The notes under the pieces are model-generated. The model saw nothing but the letters and a program-made list of their open reading frames with translations, made no database searches and was not told the DNA's origin. DNA of 15,888 nt, taken from assembly GCA_002772705.1 (NCBI GenBank), contig PFDH01000060.1, positions 1-15,888 of the forward strand, read 5' to 3'. This stretch comes from Candidatus Pacebacteria bacterium CG10_big_fil_rev_8_21_14_0_10_44_11. GTDB taxonomy: Bacteria > Patescibacteriota > Microgenomatia > UBA1400 > PJMF01. Below, in pieces: positions 1 through 6,247 of this stretch. The translations under genes were made by a program, and so were the position numbers. The number at the start of each line of letters is the position of its first letter. Position 1 is the first letter of the stretch.

Positions 1-174
1 TTCTAACAAATATATCAAAGAACATCAACCTCAACATATTAACCGCTAGTTGATTTCATTAACTGTTAACCAAACAGCAAACATTGATACATCAATATTT
101 ATTTAATAAAAGCAGTATTAGCAGTCTATCTGAATAACTGCTAATTTAACAAATACATCTTTTCGCATCAAATA
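1..174. other. AT-rich non-coding stretch downstream of the sugar kinase
   Basis: I see no credible coding frame here. It contains a 14-bp inverted repeat ATTGAT-AC-ATCAAT at 83-96, a longer stem-loop at 118-144 (listed separately) and a direct repeat AGCAGT at 111-116 and 120-125. The stretch lies 3' of the minus-strand kinase gene, so it is probably that operon's trailer plus part of a further intergenic region cut by the window edge. Confidence 0.6.
118..144 (-). terminator. Candidate terminator hairpin after the kinase gene
   Basis: A perfect 8-bp inverted repeat (TTAGCAGT 118-125, ACTGCTAA 137-144) with an 11-nt loop lies about 30 nt past the kinase stop codon, read on the minus strand. 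It is followed after about 8 nt by a short TTTT run rather than directly by a U-tract, so it is at best an imperfect intrinsic terminator. It could instead be a 3'-end stabilising hairpin. Confidence 0.3.
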
Positions 175-1116
175 CTATCTTTTTGCCTCAAACGTCAAGC
201 GCTTTGCCAACTGAGCCGCACCATACATTGAAGGTCTGTCTGGCACCACCGGAGTCAGCGCCGAAAACTGAGCCTGCAACCGCGCAATTACCGGCAACCG
301 CATGAATTCAAGTTGAATGATTGAACCGCTCAAAACCAAGTCGGTTGGTTTATGTTCTAGACCTAGTCGGTGAACAACGGCTTCAACCAACTTAATCATT
401 TCTGTTTGCGCCCACTCCAAAATCTGACGTGCTGCTGAATCATTGGCTAGATAGGCCTCGCAACAAACCTTAGCCAGTTCAGCCACCTCAACCTTACTAA
501 GTGGGGGGTGATAGATCTGCATTTTGATATTCTCAAGATTTTCAATTTCAAAATGCTGACAAACTAGTTGTTCTAACATTGTTTTCGGCCGGCGGCCATC
601 AAAACTCTTGATTGCTTCTCGTAACACGTGACGACCAATGTCGTAACCTGAGCCCTGGTCGGTCAATAAATAATCCATGCCGCCTGACCTGGCTGAATCG
701 CCCTGGTCATTTCTGCCAACACAAATAGAACCGGTGCCAGAAATCAAGACCACCGCGTTGGGCTTGTTGGAACCATTTTCTAAAGCAATGACACTGTCGT
801 GAACCAGGTGAAAGTTTTCAATTTTGAAAGCGGTTTTGAGCATTTCGGCAAACGGCTGAAAAGCCATTTCGTACTCACTCTGAGTATCCATGCCAGCCAA
901 ACCCATCACTGCTGAAACAACTTGACTGTCGGGGGAAGCTTTTTCGAGCGCTTGGCGAACCGCCTCCTTTAGGCTAAATGAAGCAGCGCCGGTATTGGTA
1001 GAAGTCAGGTTGGTTGGACCGGAAAGACCGGTACCGACGGTTTCGCCAGTTTCACTCAGACACAAGACTTCTGTTTTTGTGCCACCGCCATCGATACCGA
1101 GATAAAGAGGAATCAT
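175..1116 (-). CDS. BadF/BadG-family sugar kinase (N-acetylglucosamine kinase-like)
   Basis: This 313-aa cytoplasmic protein has the ASKHA fold signatures of the BadF/BadG/BcrA/BcrD group that includes N-acetylglucosamine kinases. The phosphate-1 loop DGGGTKT is at residues 9-15, the catalytic-type Asp in VHDS at 107, the phosphate-2 loop SGTGS at 126-130, the family motif TDQGSGYDIGR at 152-162 and the adenosine-site LSGSII at 262-267. It should transfer phosphate from ATP to a hexose. GTG at 1119 lies directly before ATG at 1116; ATG is chosen because family members begin just ahead of the GIDGGGTKT strand. The gene lies about 70 bp behind the glucoamylase gene on the same strand and may share its transcript. 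That position makes free glucose, the product of glucoamylase, a plausible substrate, but the substrate cannot be read from sequence. GlcNAc and glucosamine remain alternatives. Confidence 0.85.
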   Translation of the reverse strand: MIPLYLGIDGGGTKTEVLCLSETGETVGTGLSGPTNLTSTNTGAASFSLKEAVRQALEKASPDSQVVSAVMGLAGMDTQSEYEMAFQPFAEMLKTAFKIENFHLVHDSVIALENGSNKPNAVVLISGTGSICVGRNDQGDSARSGGMDYLLTDQGSGYDIGRHVLREAIKSFDGRRPKTMLEQLVCQHFEIENLENIKMQIYHPPLSKVEVAELAKVCCEAYLANDSAARQILEWAQTEMIKLVEAVVHRLGLEHKPTDLVLSGSIIQLEFMRLPVIARLQAQFSALTPVVPDRPSMYGAAQLAKRLTFEAKR

Positions 1117-1165
1117 CACTGACTATTCTGACATTAAATCCGTAAAATGAGAAGAGTTGATGCAG

Positions 1166-1171
1166 CTTATA
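1166..1171 (-). promoter_or_regulatory. Possible weak internal -10 box for the kinase gene
   Basis: On the minus strand the hexamer TATAAG (5 of 6 matches to the -10 consensus) lies about 50 nt upstream of the kinase ATG. No convincing -35 hexamer lies 16-18 bp further upstream. The site is recorded only because it falls in the gap between the two genes. Read-through from the glucoamylase promoter is an equally good explanation for kinase expression. Confidence 0.2.
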
Positions 1172-1177
1172 ACACCG

Positions 1178-1196
1178 CAACTATTGTCTATAGTTG
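1178..1196 (-). repeat. Hairpin spanning the glucoamylase stop codon
   Basis: CAACTAT (1178-1184) and ATAGTTG (1190-1196) form a perfect 7-bp inverted repeat with a 5-nt loop. On the minus-strand mRNA the last codons and the TAG stop (1188-1190) of the glucoamylase lie inside it. No U-tract follows, so it does not look like an intrinsic terminator. A processing or 3'-protecting role between glucoamylase and kinase is possible. Confidence 0.45.
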
Positions 1197-3194
1197 ATGC
1201 AGCGGCACTTGGTTTTTGTCCAGTTCAGCCAGGGCTTTTTTCTTTTGCAGATAAAGCAACACCGTTTCAATGAAAACAGCGTGACTCCAAACCAGTGGCG
1301 TAGCGGACAACGATTGACCAGTATATGGATTCAGCTGTTCAGCTAAAACTCCAGATTGATAGCGATATTTGTAAACCCACTGGAAAACATTTTCGGCATT
1401 TTCCAGATCAACTGCGCTGGCCGCTGGATGAGCCAATTTGCGTTGAGCCTCCCACAGGGTAGTGATGAACCAAGGATTAGATAAATCCGTTGATTTAAAA
1501 TAGTTATCGCGCTCATACCGCAGGTACCCGCCAATAGCCGAAGGATTTTGCAGGCGAGCTTCTAGTTGATGCAGAGTTTTGGTGAACAGAGAATCATCTT
1601 GGCTGAACATGCCAAAGTACCAAAGACCAAAGAGCGTGGAAGCATCAATGGTTTCTTCTTGAGTGACAACACCGGCTTCTAGGTGAGCCGTTCTAATGAA
1701 AGACTGGAGTTTGGTGCTAAAGAGGTGGTCGGCCGCCGCCTTCTTGATCTCCTTGGCAACATTTTTAAACGTCCGCATGTGGTTTCTTTTGTCCAGAATT
1801 TCGGAAAAATTGGCGGCGGCCATCAGACCGCCATAGACCGCCGAGCAGGTATAGGTAGAAACCCCCATCTTTTCTTCCCATAAATCATAAGAGGGCAGGG
1901 GTAAACCAGTATCTTTGTCCCTAAAGTTAACCAAAAAGTTGGCAATTTTCTCGATCAGTGGTTTATAGAGGTATTCGATAAACTCCAAGTCCTTTGACGC
2001 CAAGTAATACTGGTGTAAAGCCACCAAGACACTGGCGCTCTCGTCCTCTTGAATTGGCAACTGTAAAATCTTGTCCTTCAGCCATTCTCTCTGCGAGGTA
2101 GTTGAATGCCAGGTGGAGCCCAAGCTTTGATCTGGCCGGAAGCGATGATGCAGATACCCGTCCTTGTGTAAGACATCTTTGCAGAACTCAAAAAATGGCT
2201 TGGTCACTTCGGGGAAACCGGCCTTGCAAAAAGTTGAAACAATAAAGGCCGCATCACGCGGCCACATGTAGCTGTAGTCATCTTTGCCAAACTCAATCAT
2301 TTCGCTATCAGCCGAAGCAATGATGCTGCCGCGGTTGTCGGTGTGACAGCGCAGGATAAACAGTGAGGTATCGAACAGTTTTTTTAGCTCATCCGGCAAC
2401 TCTTCGGTTGGAAATTGTTTGGTAGTTAGCCAAGCGTGCCAATATGATTCGGTTGAATGGAGCATTGCTTCGGGCGTTTTTTGCAATACCAAGTCGTTCA
2501 GCGCATAGGCTTCGTCCAACGTTTTTGCCACACTAATCCAGTAGTAAACTCTGGACTTTTCGTTTGGAGCGCAAGTGGTAGTTAACCTGATCACTGAGTC
2601 AACCGAGCCATGCTCAACCGCATTTTTAGACAACTCGCCATCCTCAGCATCTCTAAAAACCCCTTCTTTGCCCTCGTCGTGATACGCACCCAGCGAGTAG
2701 TCATCAATCGCCGTGTCCGAACTGGTTTTGCCATTCACAATGAAAACTCGACGACCTTTATAATGAACAATTACATTGTGGGTAGGATCATAAAAACCGG
2801 TATTACGTTTTTTTGACTCACTGATCCAAAAAATCTGATGGAAAAAGAGCCTGGCTGTGATTGGCTGATCAGAATGGTTATAAATATCAACTTGCCTGAC
2901 AAAGACATTGGTTTCGTTATAGACAATGTCTTCCATCACTACACTGATTTTGAGCGCGTCATTTTTACACACCAAGTAACCAACCATGGTTTCTGGCTTG
3001 TAGCCAATCGAAATTTTCCAACTGCCGTCATCAAGCCAAGAAAAGCGGTTGTTAATCCAGACGCCGATTCTGTGTTTCTGACCCAAAACGTGATTTTCTA
3101 AACCAACGTAGGGAAAGTACATGTCGCGAACAAAACCAAATTTGTCTAAACAAACCAAAAAAGTGCCATTGCCAAGAGTGAGTGCGCGCGCCAT
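1188..3194 (-). CDS. GH15 family glucoamylase (glucan 1,4-alpha-glucosidase)
   Basis: This 668-aa protein releases glucose from non-reducing ends of alpha-glucans. The first 270 or so residues are the beta-rich N-terminal domain of prokaryotic glucoamylases. The rest is the (alpha/alpha)6 barrel, with the substrate-site MWPRDAAF at 310-317, the catalytic acid region YDLWEEKMG at 436-444 (Glu440/Glu441) and the catalytic base Glu619 in LAEQ, followed by the family signature PLVWSHA at 633-639. Both catalytic glutamates are therefore present. There is no signal peptide, so it should act inside the cell on stored polysaccharide. The start at ATG 3194 has no strong Shine-Dalgarno but lies 25 nt below a good predicted transcription start. 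In methanogens such as Methanocaldococcus jannaschii, GH15, GH57 and glycogen synthase genes are also clustered. Length and domain order are normal; trehalase-like or isomaltosidase specificities occur within GH15 and are not excluded. Confidence 0.92.
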   Translation of the reverse strand: MARALTLGNGTFLVCLDKFGFVRDMYFPYVGLENHVLGQKHRIGVWINNRFSWLDDGSWKISIGYKPETMVGYLVCKNDALKISVVMEDIVYNETNVFVRQVDIYNHSDQPITARLFFHQIFWISESKKRNTGFYDPTHNVIVHYKGRRVFIVNGKTSSDTAIDDYSLGAYHDEGKEGVFRDAEDGELSKNAVEHGSVDSVIRLTTTCAPNEKSRVYYWISVAKTLDEAYALNDLVLQKTPEAMLHSTESYWHAWLTTKQFPTEELPDELKKLFDTSLFILRCHTDNRGSIIASADSEMIEFGKDDYSYMWPRDAAFIVSTFCKAGFPEVTKPFFEFCKDVLHKDGYLHHRFRPDQSLGSTWHSTTSQREWLKDKILQLPIQEDESASVLVALHQYYLASKDLEFIEYLYKPLIEKIANFLVNFRDKDTGLPLPSYDLWEEKMGVSTYTCSAVYGGLMAAANFSEILDKRNHMRTFKNVAKEIKKAAADHLFSTKLQSFIRTAHLEAGVVTQEETIDASTLFGLWYFGMFSQDDSLFTKTLHQLEARLQNPSAIGGYLRYERDNYFKSTDLSNPWFITTLWEAQRKLAHPAASAVDLENAENVFQWVYKYRYQSGVLAEQLNPYTGQSLSATPLVWSHAVFIETVLLYLQKKKALAELDKNQVPLHQL

Positions 3195-3226
3195 AGAGAT
3201 TTTCTAAGTGATGTCTAAAGTAATTC

Positions 3227-3256
3227 AGTATAACAAAGACTGTTTAGCAATCGCAA
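3227..3256 (-). promoter_or_regulatory. Promoter of the glucoamylase gene
   Basis: On the minus strand, TTGCGA (3251-3256) and TATACT (3227-3232) are separated by 18 bp. The -10 matches the consensus in 5 of 6 positions and the -35 in 4 of 6. The predicted start near 3220 leaves a 25-nt leader before the ATG at 3194. Confidence 0.55.
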
Positions 3257-3262
3257 GACTCG

Positions 3263-3288
3263 TCAGCCTCTGTTCAGCCTCTATCAGC
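3263..3288. repeat. Short helically phased direct repeats in the divergent region
   Basis: TCAGCCTCT occurs at 3263-3271 and 3274-3282, and a third partial copy TCAGC starts at 3284. The start-to-start distances are 11 and 10 bp, about one helical turn. The array lies just upstream of the glucoamylase -35 box and just upstream of the small plus-strand gene, which suits a regulator binding one face of the DNA. Confidence 0.4.
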
Positions 3289-3316
3289 TTGACCAATTGT
3301 CATGTTTTACTGTAGA
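3289..3316 (+). promoter_or_regulatory. Weak candidate promoter for the small Cys-rich protein
   Basis: TTGACC (3289-3294, 5 of 6 matches) is followed after 16 bp by TGTAGA (3311-3316, only 3 of 6). If used, transcription would start at about 3323, almost on the ATG at 3326, giving a leaderless message. That would make the AGGAG at 3319-3323 irrelevant, so the two readings compete. Confidence 0.3.
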
Positions 3317-3325
3317 GTAGGAGCA

Positions 3326-3607
3326 ATGGAAGAAAGTGTAGACACGCCAATCCTTACCAAACGTCGTCCAACTACGGTGGCAAAAATGTTGGTTGCGCTT
3401 GGTTTACTGGCTATCACCTTGACAACTGTTTTCTTGCTCCAAACAATTCAATCAGACAATCGCTCTAAGGCGGCAGAAGAGCGCTCACAATCGCAAATTA
3501 CCGCCGCTGCCTGCCCTGCTGACAAACTTGAGTGTCTGAACGGTTCAACTGTAACTCGAGACCCAAACAACCGGTGCCTTTTTACCGCCTGTGCTACAGT
3601 TAAGTAA
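3326..3607 (+). CDS. Small membrane-anchored protein with a four-cysteine C-terminal motif
   Basis: This is a 93-aa protein when started at ATG 3326, which has AGGAG just upstream; an in-frame ATG at 3302 would add eight residues of unlikely composition. Residues 1-19 are hydrophilic with a KRR cluster, 21-39 form one hydrophobic helix, and 40-60 are a polar stalk. The C-terminal 30 residues carry Cys63, Cys70, Cys84 and Cys89 around an NGSTVTRDPNNRC core. The positive-inside rule puts the Cys-rich end outside the cell, probably with two disulfides. Short Cys modules of this shape (C-x6-C-x-(D/N)GS-x-V-x-R ... C-x4-C) recur in Patescibacteria surface proteins as I recall them; no function is assigned. 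The gene is divergent from the glucoamylase and its stop overlaps the 3' end of the GH57 gene by 8 bp. Confidence 0.7.
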   Translation: MEESVDTPILTKRRPTTVAKMLVALGLLAITLTTVFLLQTIQSDNRSKAAEERSQSQITAAACPADKLECLNGSTVTRDPNNRCLFTACATVK

Positions 3608-4856
3608 TGTTTTTGAAAATGCCATTAGCTTGTTTTTGCAGTAATCTTTCTTGAATGTCTGCCAGGGCAATCGAGTAGCGTCGATACGCTTCATAGGGAG
3701 ATTGGTAGGGGCTAAAGTAAGCGTGGACATCGCCATCGGCTGACCACTTGGTACACATATAGTAAAAATGATCGCTGGTTTGGAGTTTACGCCAGTCTTC
3801 AACTAACCGCTTGTCACCAACACCCAAAATCTGTGGTTCTAATTCATAAATGGTCCTCAGCGTGTCTTGCTGTAAAACATTGTCCCGCCAAGCAGTCACG
3901 TCACGATCAACGTCTGCCCAAGAGATTGGCTCGGGCACATCATACAAACGCCAGTCAGGAATATCACTTGGTTGCTTAAACTCGCTCAGCGCTCTAGCGA
4001 TCTCTTCACTGGGAGTGACAAAACTGTTCGCAGGCCTGGCTAAAAATTGATGAACAAAGGCTGCCCAAAACTGAAAAATGCCGGTATCAGCCCACTGGTG
4101 TTCACCAAAGGTCTCAAAATCCATAAACAGGTTGACGAACTCAGTCTCTTGATACATCTCAACCCATTCTAAGTATCTTTCAGCAGAAAGCGGATGTTCT
4201 TTCCAGTTTTTATCACTAAAGCGGAAAGCAATGTCATCCGATAGCTCGGCATGTTTCAACAGCAGTGGTACTTTCTTCTTGGTGTAACTAAAGTAGACTT
4301 TAGTTTTTGGTCTGTCCCAAAGGTAACGGCCAACGGCTTCGGTCAAAATTCCAGTAAACGGCAACTGACTGACTTGCTCACCAATCTGATTTGAATAGAT
4401 CAGCTCAGTGTTTCTAAAGACTTTAGGCGTAAAACCAAATAAATCCTCAAGCAATTCTGAATGACGTTTGACCTGGATCTTAAATTCACTTGGGGAGTAA
4501 AGCGAAGCCAAAGAGTGATAGTAGGTTTCACCCAACAATTCTGCTTTGCCTGTGGCAACAATTCTTTTCAGGATCTCTAGTATTTTTGGTTGATAGCGCT
4601 GGGCTTGCTCAATAAAGACGCCAGAAATAGAAAAAGCACACTTAAATCCAGGCTCAGTTTGTAACAACTGTCCCAGTAAATGCAGCATCGGCAGATACGA
4701 TTTTTCCGCCACCTTAAGAAAAATCTTTCTGTTCTGATCATTTTCACCCTCTGGTGATTGAAAGTACCGGTCAGCTTGCGTACCCAAGCCAAAAACACTG
4801 ATATTAGTCAGTCTGGGAGGTTGGTGCAAATGGAGATAAAAACAAACCTTAGGCAT
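3600..4856 (-). CDS. GH57 family alpha-glucan hydrolase (alpha-amylase-like)
   Basis: This is a 418-aa retaining glycosidase of family GH57. The conserved regions appear in order: HLHQPP at 9-14 (His9, His11), GETYYHSL at 109-116, FRNTELIY at 147-154 with the nucleophile Glu151, and MDFETFGEH at 245-253 with the acid/base Asp246. It is close to the compact alpha-amylase type rather than the longer branching-enzyme type, though GH57 specificity (amylase, 4-alpha-glucanotransferase, branching) is hard to tell by eye. No signal peptide is visible, so the substrate is probably cytoplasmic glycogen or malto-oligosaccharide. The ATG at 4856 lies 5 bp after the glycosyltransferase stop with no obvious Shine-Dalgarno, which suggests translational coupling. 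The 3' end overlaps the convergent small gene by 8 bp. The pairing of a GH57 with a glycogen-synthase-like enzyme is a known arrangement in archaea. Confidence 0.9.
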   Translation of the reverse strand: MPKVCFYLHLHQPPRLTNISVFGLGTQADRYFQSPEGENDQNRKIFLKVAEKSYLPMLHLLGQLLQTEPGFKCAFSISGVFIEQAQRYQPKILEILKRIVATGKAELLGETYYHSLASLYSPSEFKIQVKRHSELLEDLFGFTPKVFRNTELIYSNQIGEQVSQLPFTGILTEAVGRYLWDRPKTKVYFSYTKKKVPLLLKHAELSDDIAFRFSDKNWKEHPLSAERYLEWVEMYQETEFVNLFMDFETFGEHQWADTGIFQFWAAFVHQFLARPANSFVTPSEEIARALSEFKQPSDIPDWRLYDVPEPISWADVDRDVTAWRDNVLQQDTLRTIYELEPQILGVGDKRLVEDWRKLQTSDHFYYMCTKWSADGDVHAYFSPYQSPYEAYRRYSIALADIQERLLQKQANGIFKNIT

Positions 4857-4861
4857 CAGCG

Positions 4862-6106
4862 CTACTTTTGACCAGTTTTAGCGTATACAGCTCTGATCTT
4901 TTGGGCAGTTGAAGCCCAAGTTAATGGTTTGAGGTCGGCCAACTGCTGATTAACCGTTGACTGATACTCATCCGGTTTTGTCAGTAGGCGGATAATTTCT
5001 GATTTCATTTTGTCGATGTCCCAAAAATCAGCCACCACGCTGTTGGGGAGTACCTCACTCACCCCTGAATTTGAAGAAACAATCACTGGTGTTTTACGTT
5101 GGGCGGCTTCGAGCGCCACCAAACCAAAAGGCTCTGAAACTGACGGCATCACAAACAAATCAGCCCGATCCAACAATATTTGTTGTTGAGTATCTCTAAC
5201 AAAACCGCTAAACAAAACATTGGCTGATAAACCTTGACCAGCATTTTGCAACAAGAGTTGATGATACATATCACCACTGCCAGCGACAACAAAAAGCGCT
5301 TCCGGAATTTCGGCTAAAACTGCTCTGGCTAACTGTAAAAAGTAATCTGCCCCTTTTTGCATGGTCAATCTACCCATAAACACGATCACTGGCCGCTGAG
5401 AGGCAAAGTGGTGACGGCCTGCATCAGGTGCAACTAAAAGGGGATTAATCCCATTGTGCACAACATAGATTTTATTTGGATCAATGCGGTACTTGTGAAC
5501 TAATAACTGTTTGGTGTAGTAGCTGACGGCAATCACTCGATCAGCAGCCATCATCCCTTGATATTCGGTGGACATAATGTAGTCACTGCCATACCCAGAG
5601 GGAATTCTGTCCATTTCGGTTGAATGGACATGGGCAATAAATGGTTTTTTTGTGGCGTCAGCCAAACTCATGGCAGCGGGGAAAGACATCCAATCGTGAG
5701 CATGAATAACATCATACTGCTGCTGTAATGCCTTTCCCTTTTGAGTGACCAGTTCAGCATACCGATCCACCTTTGACTCCAGCTCAGACTGGGGTAAGGC
5801 ATTAAGGTGATGCCGATCAAATACGACCTCTTCGAGTGATTGTGGAGTTCTTTTGTCCGCAGTGTAGGCAAGGAAGGGAGGATGTGTACTAATAGTCCCC
5901 GCCGCGAACCATGCTGGATCAGCGCACTCCAGAATACTCATATGAGAAACTGAGCCAAATTGTTTGTGAGGAAGAGTAAAATAAATTTGTGTATTTTGTC
6001 CTGCTAGCGCTTCGGTCATCCCCTGGCAAGCCACACCCAAGCCCCCGCTGTTGTGGGGGGGATATTCCCAGCCAATCATGAACACTGAATTACCAACAAC
6101 ACTCAT
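4862..6106 (-). CDS. GT4-type glycosyltransferase, glycogen synthase-like
   Basis: This 414-aa protein has the GT-B fold of the group 1/GT4-GT5 superfamily. The acceptor/nucleotide loop WEYPPHNSGGLG is at 13-24, HAHDW at 135-139, the phosphate-binding GRLTMQKG with Lys251 at 245-252, and the EX7E-type motif EPFGLVALEA at 325-334. The WEYPP...GGLG start and HAHDW are typical of bacterial and archaeal glycogen or starch synthase-like enzymes, so the likely reaction is transfer of glucose from ADP- or UDP-glucose to an alpha-1,4-glucan. The ATG at 6106 has GGAAG 7 nt upstream; Met10 is an alternative start that would still keep the first motif. It is the first gene of a two-gene operon with GH57, and its promoter lies in the divergent region at 6107-6247. 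No branching enzyme or ADP-glucose pyrophosphorylase is present in the window. Confidence 0.85.
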   Translation of the reverse strand: MSVVGNSVFMIGWEYPPHNSGGLGVACQGMTEALAGQNTQIYFTLPHKQFGSVSHMSILECADPAWFAAGTISTHPPFLAYTADKRTPQSLEEVVFDRHHLNALPQSELESKVDRYAELVTQKGKALQQQYDVIHAHDWMSFPAAMSLADATKKPFIAHVHSTEMDRIPSGYGSDYIMSTEYQGMMAADRVIAVSYYTKQLLVHKYRIDPNKIYVVHNGINPLLVAPDAGRHHFASQRPVIVFMGRLTMQKGADYFLQLARAVLAEIPEALFVVAGSGDMYHQLLLQNAGQGLSANVLFSGFVRDTQQQILLDRADLFVMPSVSEPFGLVALEAAQRKTPVIVSSNSGVSEVLPNSVVADFWDIDKMKSEIIRLLTKPDEYQSTVNQQLADLKPLTWASTAQKIRAVYAKTGQK

Positions 6107-6144
6107 GGAAAAACTTCCACGCCCAACACAGGGTAGAACTATTA

Positions 6145-6163
6145 GTACACACTTTCAGTGTAC
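6145..6163. promoter_or_regulatory. Inverted repeat over the GT4 -10 region
   Basis: GTACAC (6145-6150) and GTGTAC (6158-6163) form one inverted repeat. ACACT (6149-6153) and AGTGT (6157-6161) with a TTC centre form a second, overlapping register. The element covers the predicted GT4 -10 box, so it is a candidate repressor operator. As RNA it could also form a small hairpin at the mRNA 5' end. Confidence 0.4.
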
Positions 6164-6186
6164 CTATGCCGCTTGGCAATTTGCAA
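6157..6186 (-). promoter_or_regulatory. Predicted promoter of the GT4-GH57 operon
   Basis: On the minus strand, TTGCAA (6181-6186) and TACACT (6157-6162) are 18 bp apart, each matching the consensus in 4 of 6 positions. The start would be near 6150, with a 44-nt leader carrying the GGAAG ribosome-binding site. The -35 lies inside one inverted repeat and the -10 inside another. Confidence 0.4.
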
Positions 6187-6200
6187 GCCTGAGTTGCAAA
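6180..6200. promoter_or_regulatory. 21-bp inverted repeat, candidate operator
   Basis: TTTGCAA (6180-6186), a 7-bp spacer and TTGCAAA (6194-6200) give a perfect 7-bp-arm dyad with 14 bp between arm starts. This geometry is common for dimeric helix-turn-helix regulators. It overlaps the predicted -35 of the glycosyltransferase operon and lies about 12 bp upstream of the predicted transketolase -35. Confidence 0.45.
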
Positions 6201-6211
6201 CTAGGCTCTCA

Positions 6212-6240
6212 TTGTATGTCATGGTTTGATTGATTACACT
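6212..6240 (+). promoter_or_regulatory. Predicted promoter of the transketolase-ldh operon
   Basis: TTGTAT (6212-6217) and TACACT (6235-6240) are separated by 17 bp. The -10 matches in 4 of 6 positions; the -35 is weak. The predicted start at about 6247 coincides with the ATG at 6248, implying a leaderless message, consistent with the lack of a Shine-Dalgarno. Confidence 0.35.
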
Positions 6241-6247
6241 AGTAGAG

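Larger units (their letters stand above)
1155..1203. repeat. 12-bp direct repeat at the glucoamylase 3' end
   Basis: AGTTGATGCAGC occurs at 1155-1166 and again at 1192-1203, 37 bp apart. The second copy encodes the final Leu-His-Gln-Leu residues of the glucoamylase and the first is non-coding. This looks like a small local duplication or slippage product at the gene end. No mobile element is associated with it. Confidence 0.6.

Noticed and set aside
6230..6247. In-frame TTG start for transketolase N
   Set aside because: The six extra codons overlap the predicted -10 box, are not supported by a Shine-Dalgarno and precede a normal family start at ATG 6248.
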